DNA of 64,000 bases from Bettongia penicillata ogilbyi (Eukaryota > Chordata > Mammalia > Diprotodontia > Potoroidae): the NCBI GenBank assembly GCA_023548195.1, contig JAJHZJ010000252.1:3856841-3920840 (forward strand), in the 5' to 3' direction. Made by a program: the position numbers and the translations under genes. The notes below the pieces were generated by a model that was not told the origin of the DNA, did no database searches, and saw nothing but the letters and a program-made list of their open reading frames with translations. Shown here piece by piece: positions 44,085 to 54,129 of this stretch (within the stretch, counting starts at the first letter, position 1; every line of letters starts with the position of its first letter).

Positions 44085-44410
44085 AAGATAAAATTTCTAG
44101 AGCGCTTTAAGATTTGCCAAGCATTTTACAAATAGCATCTTGTTTTATCCTCACAAAAACCGTGAGACGCTGAGAGATAGGTGCTATTTTTGTTGGGTAG
44201 GTTTTTCAGTCTTGTTTGACTCTTCCTGACCTCACTGGGGTTTTCTAGGCAGAGATACTGAAGTGGTTGGCTATTTCCTTCTCCACTCTACTTTACAGAG
44301 GAGGAAACTGAGGCCAACAGGGTTTAGTGACTTTCTCAAGATCCTGCAGTAAGTGTTTGAGGCTGGATTTGAACTTAAGTCTTCCTGACTCCAGGTCCAG
44401 AGCCCTATTC
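44085..44410 (-). mobile_element. MIR fragment followed by an antisense CORE-SINE
   Basis: GCGCTTTAAGATTTGCCAAG to TGAGAGATAGGTGCTATTTT is the MIR part (44100-44185). From 44190, TTTTTCAGTCTTGTTTGACT, CTGAAGTGGTTGGCTATTTC and GAGGAAACTGAGGCCAACAG are a SINE with RTE-type tail that replaces the middle of the MIR. Confidence 0.82.
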
Positions 44411-44411
44411 A

Positions 44412-44530
44412 GTAGCCATGTATCTACTTTGCACCAGGCGCTGTGCCAGACCTTGGAGATATAATGAATGGTCATTACCCTCAAGGAACTTATGGTCTAC
44501 CTGGGAAGACAACATGTACACAGGTAAATA
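44412..44530 (-). mobile_element. L2 3' end, antisense
   Basis: CACCAGGCGCTGTGCCAGAC, ACCCTCAAGGAACTTATGGT. Confidence 0.75.
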
Positions 44531-44534
44531 AATA

Positions 44535-45075
44535 CGAATATATGCTACCCAAAATCACAAGGAATAGATCATGTCTTTTTTTTTTACATTTGTTGTTTCT
44601 TAAAAACAATACCAACAAGCATCACCACCACCACCACTCACACACATGTAAAGGTGCCTTCCATTTCTGGAGCAGGATTCCTCCTTAAACTGAAAAGACT
44701 GTTCTTCCTACATCTCTAGAGGGTCCCCTTCTGACTGCAGATGTTCAGGGTAGATACTTTTAAAATCTACACCCTCCCAAAGATGCTCCGTTCAAAGGAA
44801 GTCACCTGGGAGAACCCAGCAGCTCAAAGATGCCTGAAGTTTCATTAAAATTCTTCACCTGGGAGTTAAGAAAAAAATAGTAACTCAGCTGGAAGGACAT
44901 TTCAAAGTCCAATTTTACATCTGTGAATGTGAAAGTAGGAAGCTACTGTACTAATCAGAAACAAGACTGTTATGGCCCATTGGAGGGTTAATGGTTCACA
45001 GTGCATGACCACACAGAGAGGACTGCCTTACTGAGTGCCGGACAGTGTCTTTGAATGCATGTTGACTCAGGTGTG
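44535..45075. other. Unique sequence
   Basis: About 540 bases. A short CAC triplet run (CATCACCACCACCACCACTC) lies near 44620. Otherwise nothing recognised. Confidence 0.4.
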
Positions 45076-45079
45076 GCTA

Positions 45080-45230
45080 AGTGCATGCGATGGTTCATAT
45101 AAATGTGTATGTATGCATGTTGAAAGTTTTGTGTCTATGTAGACACATGTGTAAGTGTGGGTGTGTATACATGGACAGTAATGCATTTGAGCATATGTGT
45201 GCTGGTACGTATATTTATATATGTGATAGA
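45080..45230. repeat. TG/TATG low-complexity tract
   Basis: Degenerate (TG)n/(TATG)n words such as GTGTATGTATGCATG. Confidence 0.75.
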
Positions 45231-45529
45231 GAACATCTAATCCTTCAGTCATAGCTTAGAGAGAAGACGATTCCTCTTTCTTACTCTAATCCAAGCTCTT
45301 CTTTTTCCTCGCAAGTGGCTAGTACCTTTTTTATTTGTTTTAACCATTTCGACCAGAGAGACACCAACTGGAAAAGCCAAGGAGGCTCACTGTTGGCTGT
45401 CCTGTAAAGAAGGAGGATAGAAGGAAATAAATAATTATTAAACACCTACTGATGAGGTCAGAGAACCATAATGTTGAGGTTTGGGGTGCTTGGGACCCCA
45501 AAATAGTGACACACCGGGTTCTGCCGAAT

Positions 45530-45745
45530 GACTATATGCCTGGCAAGAGCTTTACAAGTATCATCTCTTTTAATTATTACAACAAACCAGTAAGTTATTA
45601 TCCCCATTTAACAACTGAGAAAACTGAGGCAGACAGAGGTTAAGTGACTTTCCCAGGGTCATATAGGTAGTAAGTATCTAAGTCCACATGTAAACTCAGA
45701 TCTTCCTAACTCCAGTCCTAGTGCTTTACCCACTGAGCCATCTGC
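45530..45745 (-). mobile_element. MIR-type SINE, antisense, long copy
   Basis: GCAAGAGCTTTACAAGTATC, CAACTGAGAAAACTGAGGCA, GTCATATAGGTAGTAAGTAT, CCCACTGAGCCATCTGCCTC. Confidence 0.88.
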
Positions 45746-45749
45746 CTCC

Positions 45750-46355
45750 CTTTTATTTTTTATGTTGGAATAAAAAACCAAACCCCAAAATGTCATCTCC
45801 TCTTTTCCTGGATTACTGGTTCTCCTTTCCATCTGCTGTTGCTCCTTGTCCTCTGTTCCTACCTTCTGTTTTCTCCTTACAATACCTCCCCTCACCACCC
45901 CATAGATCCCTCTTCTTTCCATGGGTTTACATGCCTCTCCACCCCAGGGAGCAGAATGATTGGACTGCATAGTGTCCTTATCCAGAATGAGAAGCTGGAC
46001 CTCTGTCATGGCTAGGACTTGTAAATCCATTTCCCTTTAAAAAAAGGAATGTCTCTACTAGGCAACCCCATTGCCAGGTCTCAAAATTTCACCTTCTGAT
46101 TCAAAGGTGTGTTAGGCAATCTCTGCTTTAAGACCCCTGTCCTATACAGCCCAGAGGGCCCCAGAATCTTGTGGCACTTATATGTTTTGTTTCCTCAAGT
46201 TTTGTGACCCACAAAACTTCTATAAAAGACAAGACAATCAAATGGGGGTGTTTGGACTATGTAACTTTCTGCTCAATGACTGCTAGACACAAGAGTTTTC
46301 CCTCTCTCTCTAGCCTCTAAGGGGACATTCATGTTGTGCTTATATATACTGGGCA
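45750..46355. other. Unique sequence, possible old promoter-like or LTR remnant
   Basis: About 600 bases. CTTCTATAAAAGACAAGAC at about 46218-46236 is a good TATA-box match, followed by sequence without a recognisable gene. I see no paired TG/CA ends, so an LTR is only a possibility. Confidence 0.3.
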
Positions 46356-46359
46356 TGTA

Positions 46360-46490
46360 GCATACCCCTTTATATGATGAGTAAACTGAGCCTCTGAAAA
46401 GTGATGGAACTTGCCCACAATTTGCCCATGGTCCACAGCTAGTTCATGGCAGACCTGGGAACAGAGGCAACATCTCTGATTCTGCCTGTT
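46360..46490 (-). mobile_element. MIR-type SINE, antisense
   Basis: CTTTATATGATGAGTAAACT, CTTGCCCACAATTTGCCCAT, CAGCTAGTTCATGGCAGACC. Confidence 0.65.
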
Positions 46491-46494
46491 CAGT

Positions 46495-47195
46495 GCTCCT
46501 TCAAGTACACAATAACTCAGCAGCTTTTCTTATACAAAGCCTTGAATGACTAACCAAATCACTCCTGTGTTCTAAACCCTCCAAACAGTAGTAACCAGGG
46601 GCTTTGGAGATAGACATAGTAAGGGAGGGTTGGCTGTGTCATTTTACATCACATGGACCCCTATAAGAAAGATAGTAATTTCCTCTTTGGATCTACTGCT
46701 AGGGAAACTGGAATATGAAGCCTTAATCCTCTGCATCCATCTTCAAAAACCACCTTATATGTCAAGAAACACAAGGAGGGGTGGGGGTGGGGGTGGGGCA
46801 GGGAAGGCAGAAAGATAAGATCTATGATTTCATCAGCTTGTACTTTGAAGTTGTTCCATTCTAAGCCTGGCTCACAAATGTCTTGTTCACCCCCTTAATT
46901 TCCTGTTTTCAACATCTAATGACAGAGACACATAGAAACCCAGCACCAAGTGATCTCATTAGTGCTGCACAGGAAGTAGGTAGAAATGGTCTCCCTGACC
47001 ACGAGGAAGCTCTTAGCAACAAACCTGAATTGTGGCTACATGTCAGGAATGTGCTTTGTGAATTCTGATTTTATTTTGCCTCCATCTGTTTCACATACTG
47101 GAGAGTCCTTCAACTGTTTATTTTCCCTTGCTGTCTCCGGGCCACCTCCATCATCCGTCCCCACTTGCATGTGATTTCTTTTCTTTACTCACAGA
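46495..47195. other. Unique sequence
   Basis: About 700 bases; a GTGGGG-type run (GGGGTGGGGGTGGGGGTGGG) at about 46778-46799 could form a G-quadruplex. No gene signal. Confidence 0.4.
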
Positions 47196-47199
47196 GGCA

Positions 47200-47850
47200 A
47201 TATGCTAATTCAGGACATCAACCCCTCTCACTTGGACTATTTTAATGACATCCTAATTTTCCTGTTTCTAATCTCTCCCCTCTCCAATCCATCTCCACAT
47301 GGCTGCCATATTGATAGTCCTAAAATGTGGGTCTAGTCACAACACTACCTTGTCCAAAACACTTCAGTGGTTACCTGTTGTCTCTTGGGTAAAGTACAAA
47401 CTCTCCTGTCACTTAAAACCCTTAAAGATCTGGTTGAAGGGAAGCTAGATTGTTCAGTGGATAGAGCACAGACACTGAAGTCAAGAGGACCTGAGTTCAA
47501 ATTCAGCCTCAGACACTCCCTAGCAGTGTGACCCTGGGCAAATCACTTAATCTTGTTTGTCTCACCAAAAATATAAAAAAAAAGATCTAGATCAAACCCA
47601 TTTCTTCACCTGACTTCACATAATTTGGTTTCTGACACTCTATATTCCAGCTAACCTGGTAACTTTTTATTTTCTTGGTAAATAAAAATCGACATTTCTG
47701 TATCAGATTTCTCTGCCCCTTGCACCCCCAATATAATGTAAACTATCTGAGGGTAGATTCTATTTAATTCCTTTTCCTCTTCTATCTCCACCACCAAACA
47801 CAATCCCTGGCATGTAGTATGCAGTTTATGAATCTATTGAATCGAATGCC
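47200..47850 (+). mobile_element. L2 LINE 3' region, split by a SINE
   Basis: Left part 47200-47433: CACTTGGACTATTTTAATGA, CAATCCATCTCCACATGGCT, AACACTTCAGTGGTTACCTG. Right part from 47581: AACCTGGTAACTTTTTATTT and CCCTGGCATGTAGTATGCAG. The SINE occupies 47434-47580. Confidence 0.83.
47434..47580 (+). mobile_element. CORE-SINE with A tail and clear TSD, nested in L2
   Basis: GATTGTTCAGTGGATAGAGC, GAGGACCTGAGTTCAAATTC, GTGACCCTGGGCAAATCACT, then an A-rich end. Flanked by AAAGATCTGG (47424-47433) and AAAGATCTAG (47581-47590), 9 of 10 matching. Confidence 0.93.
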
Positions 47851-48129
47851 CAATGGCTTTGAACACCCAAGGAACAGGGCTAGTGGGCTTAATGCTTTAA
47901 AGTCATTTTATAAACAAATAAAGTTCAATGAGAAAGGAAAACCAAAACAGAAAAATTTTCAGGACTTCCCATCCAGAGTGCTTGGTAGCATTTGAGACAT
48001 TCTAAATGCCTCAAAGGTTTCAATGTGGCAGCCCCTGCAGCCTCTCATTGTGGTGGGAAGAGGATGAGTGCCCAGCAGTTGCATTTGGGTGAGGGAAAAC
48101 ACAGGGACAGATTTGTTCCTGCTCATACA

Positions 48130-48475
48130 GCCAATTAGAATAAAACCCTAGAGTTTCCGAGCTGAAAAAGGGTCTGAGGGATATTTAAGTCCCATCCATC
48201 ATCCCTATTTCATTTGACCGGGACAGGGGACTATGGAGGAGATATGATGACTTTGCCCTGCCTCATTTAAATCCAATGCACTCGCTAGGCAAGATATCAC
48301 CCTCCTGATGTCACCAGTCCTCTTCGAGAACAAAGGACAGACAAGATGGGATAAACAAATAGGACTAAGAGAAACTGAATGACTCTCTCAACCTCATGCA
48401 GAGAGTTAGTGACAGACAGGACACAACGGTGCTCTCTTGACTCTCAGTTTAATCCTCTTTTCATTACAGAAGATA
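48130..48475 (-). mobile_element. MIR3-like SINE split by a SINE-tail fragment
   Basis: Left part 48140-48235 (AGAGTTTCCGAGCTGAAAAA, GTCTGAGGGATATTTAAGTC), right part 48355-48475 (GAGAAACTGAATGACTCTCT, CTCTTGACTCTCAGTTTAAT). The middle, 48240-48350, is foreign. Confidence 0.6.
48240..48350 (+). mobile_element. Fragment of the CCTGATGTCA-type SINE tail
   Basis: TCCTGATGTCACCAGTCCTC and TTCGAGAACAAAGGACAGAC match the 3' end of the tail at 13355-13535. Confidence 0.7.
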
Positions 48476-48499
48476 TGATTGAAATTGGTGTGAAAAAAG

Positions 48500-48665
48500 G
48501 ACTCAAATAGGAGTCTGAGGACCTGGGTTTGAATCCTGTTTTTCCACTTAATGCGAGACCTTAGGCAATTCACTCACATTTTCAGTCTAATCCTCTATCT
48601 ATAAACTGAAGTATGACTATGGGTCATCGAACTCTCCTTCTGTCTCTAAATCTATGATCCTAGTC
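48500..48665 (+). mobile_element. CORE-SINE fragment
   Basis: GAGGACCTGGGTTTGAATCC, GCGAGACCTTAGGCAATTCA, TCTAAATCTATGATCCTAGT. Confidence 0.7.
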
Positions 48666-48669
48666 TAAC

Positions 48670-49145
48670 AATAAGGAACTACTTTGGGGCCAAAAACTGG
48701 GGTTTTTCCTCTCACCTCTTCCCTCCCTTCCTCTTTCTTCTCTAAAGTTGAGACTAAAACCCAGGACTATAGTATGAGATAGGTTCAGGAGCCTGGCTTC
48801 TAGTGAGAGGGGGCTTCATTTTTTCACATGCTGGGCTTCATTGAAGCCCCATTCAGGTGCCCCAGGGACAAATTACTCAAAACTTAAGTGCTCTGATCGC
48901 AGATAGATCAGTCAGTTGTATCAAAATCAAATAGAAAGGGATACCTGAAGGCCTTTCATTAACTTAGAAAACCACAATTTAACATCATTGATGTTATAAT
49001 GTATTCTTATTTATTTTGTTAAATATTTCCAAATTATATTCTAATCTGGTTAGGGGCCAGCATGCTGGGGTTTTGCTGGCTGTATAAGGTCAGCTTGCCA
49101 AGAGTTTGATCCCTCTGAACTGGATCATCTCTAAATACTTTCTTT
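48670..49145. other. Unclassified; contains a possible repeat 48960-49130
   Basis: Mostly unique. ATTTTGTTAAATATTTCCAA, TTCTAATCTGGTTAGGGGCC and AAGAGTTTGATCCCTCTGAA look like a decayed marsupial interspersed element of unknown class. Confidence 0.4.
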
Positions 49146-49149
49146 AAAT

Positions 49150-49290
49150 ACTGTGGTCTTCTGACTAAGGGTCAGGAGACTTGGGCCTTCACACAGGTCT
49201 ACTGGCTTTGTAGAATTGTAGGAAAATCACCTAGTCTTTCCTGGCTTTATGTTCTTCATCTATCAAATGGGGATGCTATATCTTGCCCTA
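49150..49290 (+). mobile_element. CORE-SINE fragment, decayed
   Basis: GGGTCAGGAGACTTGGGCCT and TTCATCTATCAAATGGGGAT. Confidence 0.6.
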
Positions 49291-49294
49291 CCAC

Positions 49295-49775
49295 TTTTAT
49301 CAATCAACATTTATTAAGCATCCACTATGTGCCAGGAACTGTGCTAAGCACTAGGGATATGAAAAAGAGGCAAAAGACAGTTTTTACCACCAAGGAGCCT
49401 ATAATGTAATGGGGGTAGGGGGATGGGGGAGGCATACAGAGATACAACCTGCAAACAAAAAAATACAAAGCTACCTATATACAGAATAAATAGGAAATGA
49501 TTAACAGAGGGAAGGCTCAAGAATTAAGAGGGGTTGGGAAAGGCTTCCTGTAAAGAAGGGATTTAGTTAGGACTGTTCTGAGGTCAAGGGAGATAATGTA
49601 AAATGGAAGCCATTAGTAAGATGCTATATGAATGTAAAACATTTTAGTAGCAAGAATGAATCAATTAGAAAAATCAACATGTCATTATTCAGCTCCTACA
49701 ATGTGCCAGGCAATACCTTGCAAGATGCTAGGGACACAAATACAAAAATCCCGGCCTTGATGGAGTTTATGTTCT
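49295..49775 (-). mobile_element. Two antisense L2 3' ends in tandem
   Basis: First (49295-49610): ATCAACATTTATTAAGCATC, TGTGCCAGGAACTGTGCTAA. Second (49675-49775): TCAGCTCCTACAATGTGCCA, GGCAATACCTTGCAAGATGC. Same orientation, so two insertions or a duplication. Confidence 0.83.
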
Positions 49776-49784
49776 AATAAGGCA

Positions 49785-50010
49785 ATGCAACACATATGAC
49801 GATGATAGCAGCCAACATTTATGTTTCACTTTTAGCGTTGCAAAGTGCCATCATACATATATTATCTCATCCCCACAGCCCTGTTGTATAAGTGCTATCA
49901 TTATTAACTCCATTTTACAGATGAGGAAACTGAGGCTGAAATGTTTCTATGGGGATAGAGCTAAGAAACTATCTGAGGAGGAATTCAAATCCAGGTCCCT
50001 GATGATTTAG
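49785..50010 (-). mobile_element. MIR-type SINE, antisense
   Basis: CATTTATGTTTCACTTTTAG, GTTGCAAAGTGCCATCATAC, ACAGATGAGGAAACTGAGGC. Confidence 0.88.
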
Positions 50011-50014
50011 GGGA

Positions 50015-50978
50015 ATTGTGAGCAGAGAATGGGATTTCAGTCTAAGTAGCTAAAACATTGTGAATGCAGTCCCAGGCAATGGTGTCTATTCTTCTGAGCA
50101 GCAGCTGTAGTATTGGTCTGATTATTATTTCCAGAGTAAGAGTAAAATTGTAGAAAATGGGAAAGTAGGTGGAGGGTGCACTTGGCACTGGGGCAGGTGG
50201 CAAAATGCCTGGCTGGTAGACCCTGGCATCCTGGAGGATAACTGAATCGCATGGAAAAGGGATGCCTTTCTGAGACCCCATAGGGAGCACCCTCCACACC
50301 CAGGTACTTTTTGAAATCTCTTGCCTTACTTTACAAGATCGAACCATTTCAGCAAAGGAAAGGCAGTGATTTAGATAAGCTTCCAAAAAACTCCAAGTAG
50401 GGCAGCCAGGGCATTATTGCTCTCATGTTTTTCCACTGAGTTAGCAGCAGAAACATAAACAGGTTAGAGGACTGCCAAGATCGCGCTTCAAGCCAGGGGC
50501 AGAGCTGGGTCTAGTTATGCGGCAGCTGACCTCGCGGGAGCCCCTCTGGCTTGGTGGATTCAGTCGCCGGCCTGGGGCCACCAATTATTCAGGCAAAGGA
50601 CAGAGAATCTGTCATTAAAGCTCTCTCAATGGCTGAGCAATCGATTCTTAAGCCTCTGGCTGGGTCCCACAGGGTGGTGGGGATGACGAGGAGAGCCAGC
50701 ACTTAAGGCTAGGGATGGCAGACAGCCTGGGAAGGACGCTGGCGTTTTATCAGCAGCCTTACCCCTAAGGGGTAAGCATCTTTAGGAGCTAGGATTTCCT
50801 GAACCCAGCAATGAATGGCCTTCCCACTGGGAAAACCACAGGAGGGAGGGATGCAAAGCACTCCCGAAAGGCTCCCTCCCCAGCCCGATTTATGAACCAT
50901 CAGGGCTCGCCAGGAACGTATGTCTTATAAAGGAGGAGACAAGTAAAAGAATAATTGTCTTCCGCTGGTTGGAGAAGG
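50015..50978. promoter_or_regulatory. Low-repeat, locally CpG-rich interval
   Basis: No interspersed repeat recognised over about 960 bases. About seven CpGs cluster at 50480-50570 (GATCGCGCTTC, ATGCGGCAGC, CTCGCGGGAG, GTCGCCGGCC), then homeodomain-like words (CCAATTATTCAGGC, CAATCGATTCTTAAGC). A regulatory role is plausible but is inference; frames here have no recognisable product. Confidence 0.38.
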
Positions 50979-50980
<2 letters not shown>

Positions 50981-51067
<87 letters not shown>

Positions 51068-51145
51068 CCTCTCTCCCTCCTCTCTTCCTCTCTCCCTCTC
51101 TCTCTCTCCCTCTCTCCCTCTCTCCCTCTCTCCCTCTCTCCCTTC
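50981..51145. repeat. (CT)n / (CCCTCT)n polypyrimidine tract
   Basis: About 65 bases of nearly pure CT followed by CT with CCCTCTCT units. Encodes the spurious Ser/Leu and Arg/Glu frames on the two strands. Confidence 0.97.
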
Positions 51146-51149
51146 CTCC

Positions 51150-52150
51150 TCTTTTCTCCCCAGAGCTACACTGGAGGAAAAACCTGACCCAGTCTGTACC
51201 AGGAAACGTTTTTCTGCACACTCGGATGCACAATCAGTCCATTGTTAAGTCCCCTACAATACCTCATCAGTGAGCACAAGCTCTATAATTAAAAGGAAAT
51301 CCAGCTCAAGCTCTTTAAAATAGGATCTAATTTAATTGGTGCATTTAATCTATCACTGTCACTCCAGGCCAACCAGGGGAGAGGGAGTCTCATCACAGCA
51401 GGAGGCGACTTAAGAGTTCTCTCGGCAGGGGGTCTCCCCTTAGGGCATTTAAACAGCTGGGTGTGGACAGGTCGGCACCGGCCTCCTGACACAGTTCTTG
51501 AGAAAGGAGGTATGGGAAATGACTGAGCCCTTGTGGGAACTCCTCGGCAAGCTGCCAATGGCTGGAATGGGGTTTGACTGTCTCGATGGCTTAGTCTCAT
51601 GTCACCCTCCTCAGTCAGGCAAAAGAAGTGTCTTCTTAGGCTGCCACAGGTGTGCCCCAGCTGGGTTTTTCTCATGTTCCTTCTGTAGGCTCTCTAGGAC
51701 TGTTCCACAGAGCAAGGGAATATTCCTTTTGTGAATTCTGCTGCTCTGGGATGCCTATTTTAAAACAGGGTTTATATGTGAGTGTGTACACAAACACATT
51801 TCTGTGTGATCTGGAGCTTTATCAGCAGAGCAGTCATAGTCAAAAAGGATGATATCAGGGGAAATATTTATTTTATTCCACTTCTTTTTACCCTTTGTTC
51901 CCAAATGAAAACTCTCCCACACATTTTTTAAGTTTAGGCTACATTATTAATACTTCCTCCATCCCTTCCTTAAGTCTAGTCAATCAGCAAAACAGTAAAT
52001 CAAGCCCTGGTTTGTAGCATTTGCGGATTTCCGAGGTGTAAATGCTCACACAGATTTACCTGTCATCTGAGCTGGATGAGAGCTGACTTCAGCACATCCC
52101 TGCTCCCTCTAAATAATCATGGCTAGTGTTTATCCAGAGGTCTAAAGTTT
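51150..52150. other. Unique sequence, possibly conserved
   Basis: About 1 kb without recognised repeats. 51278-51365 has clustered ATTA-type words (CTCTATAATTAAAAGGAAAT, TAATTTAATTGGTGCATTTA). CpGs at 51405-51485 (GAGGCGACTT, TCTCGGCAGG, GTCGGCACCGG). A 128-codon minus frame (51289-51675) has no recognisable domain. Confidence 0.38.
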
Positions 52151-52156
52151 AGAAAG

Positions 52157-52205
52157 CAATCTCTCTGTCTCTCTCTCTGTCTCTCTCTCTGTCTCTCTCT
52201 CTCTG

Positions 52206-52238
<33 letters not shown>

Positions 52239-52250
52239 CTCTCTCCCTCT
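52157..52250. repeat. (TCTCTCTG)n simple repeat
   Basis: About 94 bases of CT with periodic G. Confidence 0.95.
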
Positions 52251-52274
52251 CATCTGTCTGTCATTTGGCCCTCC

Positions 52275-52390
52275 CAACAATCCTGGAAAGTAAGCGCTAT
52301 TATTATTACCAATCAGAAAACTGGGGCTAAGTGACATTAAGTAACCTGTCTAGGTCACGTGGTCAAGTTCAATGCTCTGTTCATTGAAGT
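52275..52390 (-). mobile_element. MIR-type SINE fragment, antisense
   Basis: AACAATCCTGGAAAGTAAGC, CAGAAAACTGGGGCTAAGTG. Confidence 0.65.
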
Positions 52391-52391
52391 A

Positions 52392-52567
52392 TCTAGACAC
52401 TTACTAACTGTGTGGCCCCGGGTAAGTTGCTTAACCCTATTTGCCTCTGGTTCCTCATAGGTAAAATTAATTGGAGAAGGAAATGGCAGACCACTCTGGA
52501 ATCGTTGCCAAGAAAACCCCAAACGGGGTAAGGAAGGGTGGGATATGACTGAAAATAACTGAACAAA
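52392..52567 (+). mobile_element. CORE-SINE with RTE-type tail, head missing
   Basis: ACTTACTAACTGTGTGGCCC, GGAGAAGGAAATGGCAGACC, CCAAGAAAACCCCAAACGGG, ATATGACTGAAAATAACTGA. Confidence 0.92.
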
Positions 52568-52569
52568 AG

Positions 52570-52870
52570 CTAGCTATGCACTTCATTTATTCAAGTGTCT
52601 GGTGCCCCCTGATTACTCAGGGTTCCACTCTGCTACCTCACACAAATCTGCCCCCTTGGGGGCATTCCCAAACACTTCTAAATCATCCCTTGTACAGTCC
52701 TTCAGTCTGCTCACCTCCCCTTCATTTCAAGTCCCTGGACCCATCCCCTTCTTCTTCAGTCAAAATTCTCATGCTCAGAATGACCTGATGAAGTAATTTT
52801 CCATCCCCTCTATGCCTATTAACCTAATGATTCAACATGTATTTATATTTTAAAAGAAGACTTCAAGGTC
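52570..52870. other. Unique sequence
   Basis: 300 bases, CT-rich, nothing recognised. Confidence 0.4.
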
Positions 52871-53062
52871 CAGGGCTTCCTAACCTGTTTTGTGTTGTGG
52901 ATGCCTTTGGCAGTCTGGTGAAGCCTATGGACTCTTTGATGCAATGTCATAAAATAAAATACGTGGGATTAAAAGGAAACCAACTATTTTGAAGTACAAT
53001 TATAAAAATATTTTTTAAAAAAAGAAAAACATGTTTCTGGACTCCCAGGTTTAGAATCCCTG
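52871..53062. mobile_element. hAT-like nonautonomous DNA transposon
   Basis: Ends are imperfect terminal inverted repeats: CAGGGCTTCCTAACCTG and CCAGGTTTAGAATCCCTG. Inside, TTTGGCAGTCTGGTGAAGCC and CATAAAATAAAATACGTGGG are phrases of a widespread mammalian short element. About 190 bases, too short to encode transposase. The flanking 8 bases are only weakly alike, as expected for an old insertion. Confidence 0.72.
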
Positions 53063-53162
53063 CCTTAGTCCAAAGATTCCTATGGTGGAAATTCCAAGTA
53101 GTAGGGCAAATAGTTAGGTTGATATTTTGGGACATTGTCCATTTCCATTTATAAATGATACC

Positions 53163-53258
53163 ACTGACTGTTATTACTACTACTACCACTACCCCTACTG
53201 CTATTACTGCTGCTGCTGATACTACTACCACTACTACTGCTTCTGCCTCTACTAACAA
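53163..53258. repeat. (TAC)n/(TGC)n imperfect triplet repeat
   Basis: About 95 bases of ACTACTACTACCACTAC- and CTGCTGCTGCTGATAC-type triplets. Confidence 0.93.
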
Positions 53259-53261
53259 CAG

Positions 53262-53500
53262 CTAGCATTTATATAAATATAAATATAAAATTTGTAGCGT
53301 GATTGGCAAAACATCTCATTTGACAACATTCCTGGAAGGGAAGTGCTTTTATTATTCCCATTTTACAGAGGAAGAAACTGAGGCAGACAGAGTTTGATTT
53401 GTCTGAAGTGATATAGGTGTTAAGTATCTAAAGTTGGACTTGAACTCAGACTTTTTATGATTCCAAGTTCAGTGACCTATTCACTGCAATATCAGCATGT
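53262..53500 (-). mobile_element. MIR-type SINE, antisense
   Basis: ATTCCCATTTTACAGAGGAA, GAAACTGAGGCAGACAGAGT, GTGATATAGGTGTTAAGTAT. Confidence 0.85.
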
Positions 53501-53539
53501 GAACTAGATACTACCTGGCTTTCCTTATAGTTTCCTTAA

Positions 53540-53645
53540 ACTCTCTCTCATACACATATACTTACATATGTATACATATACACACACACACATAATATAT
53601 GCATGCATGCATACAGAGAGAGACAGAGACTGTGAGAGACAGAGA
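53540..53645. repeat. CA/TA/GA low-complexity tract
   Basis: CACACACACACATAATATAT, then ATGCATGCATACAGAGAGAG. Confidence 0.85.
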
Positions 53646-53646
53646 G

Positions 53647-53890
53647 CCACTAGGTAGTATAGCAGATAGAGTGTGCCAGATCTGCAGTCAGGAAGACTCA
53701 TCTTCTGAGTTCAAATCTGACCTCAGACATTTGCTAGCTATGTGACCTTGGACAAGTCATGTAACCCCATTTACCTCAGTTTCCTCATTTGTAAAATGAT
53801 CTGGAGAAGGAAATAACAAATCACTCCAGTATCTTTACCAAGAAAATCCCAAATGGGGTCACAGAGTCAGATGTTAATGAAAAATTACAA
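53647..53890 (+). mobile_element. CORE-SINE with RTE-type tail
   Basis: CACTAGGTAGTATAGCAGAT, TTGCTAGCTATGTGACCTTG, CTCCAGTATCTTTACCAAGA, AAATGGGGTCACAGAGTCAG. Confidence 0.94.
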
Positions 53891-53904
53891 AATGACAACA
53901 AAGA

Positions 53905-54075
53905 TACACATATGTATGTGGAGAGAATGAGTGAGTCACATATGCACATATAGATGTGTACATATATGTGTACATATACATACAATATGACATAATATAA
54001 CATAACACAACATAACATATGTGTCTATATTGTATATTTATAGATGTGTGTACACATATCTATGTAAATGTAGCT
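53905..54075. repeat. ATAACATA / TACATATG low-complexity tract
   Basis: Repeated ATAACATAACACAACATAAC and ACATATGTGTACATA words. Confidence 0.8.
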
Positions 54076-54129
54076 ATATGAAATAGACAAAAAGAGGAAG
54101 AAAGAAGAGGAGACGAAGGGAAGGAGAGA

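Noticed and set aside
50925..51248. Arg/Glu-rich (minus) and Ser/Leu-rich (plus) frames
   Set aside because: Mirror artefacts of the same CT tract.
51289..51675. 128-codon minus-strand frame
   Set aside because: Reasonable composition, but no recognisable domain and no splice sites that I can support; left as unique DNA.
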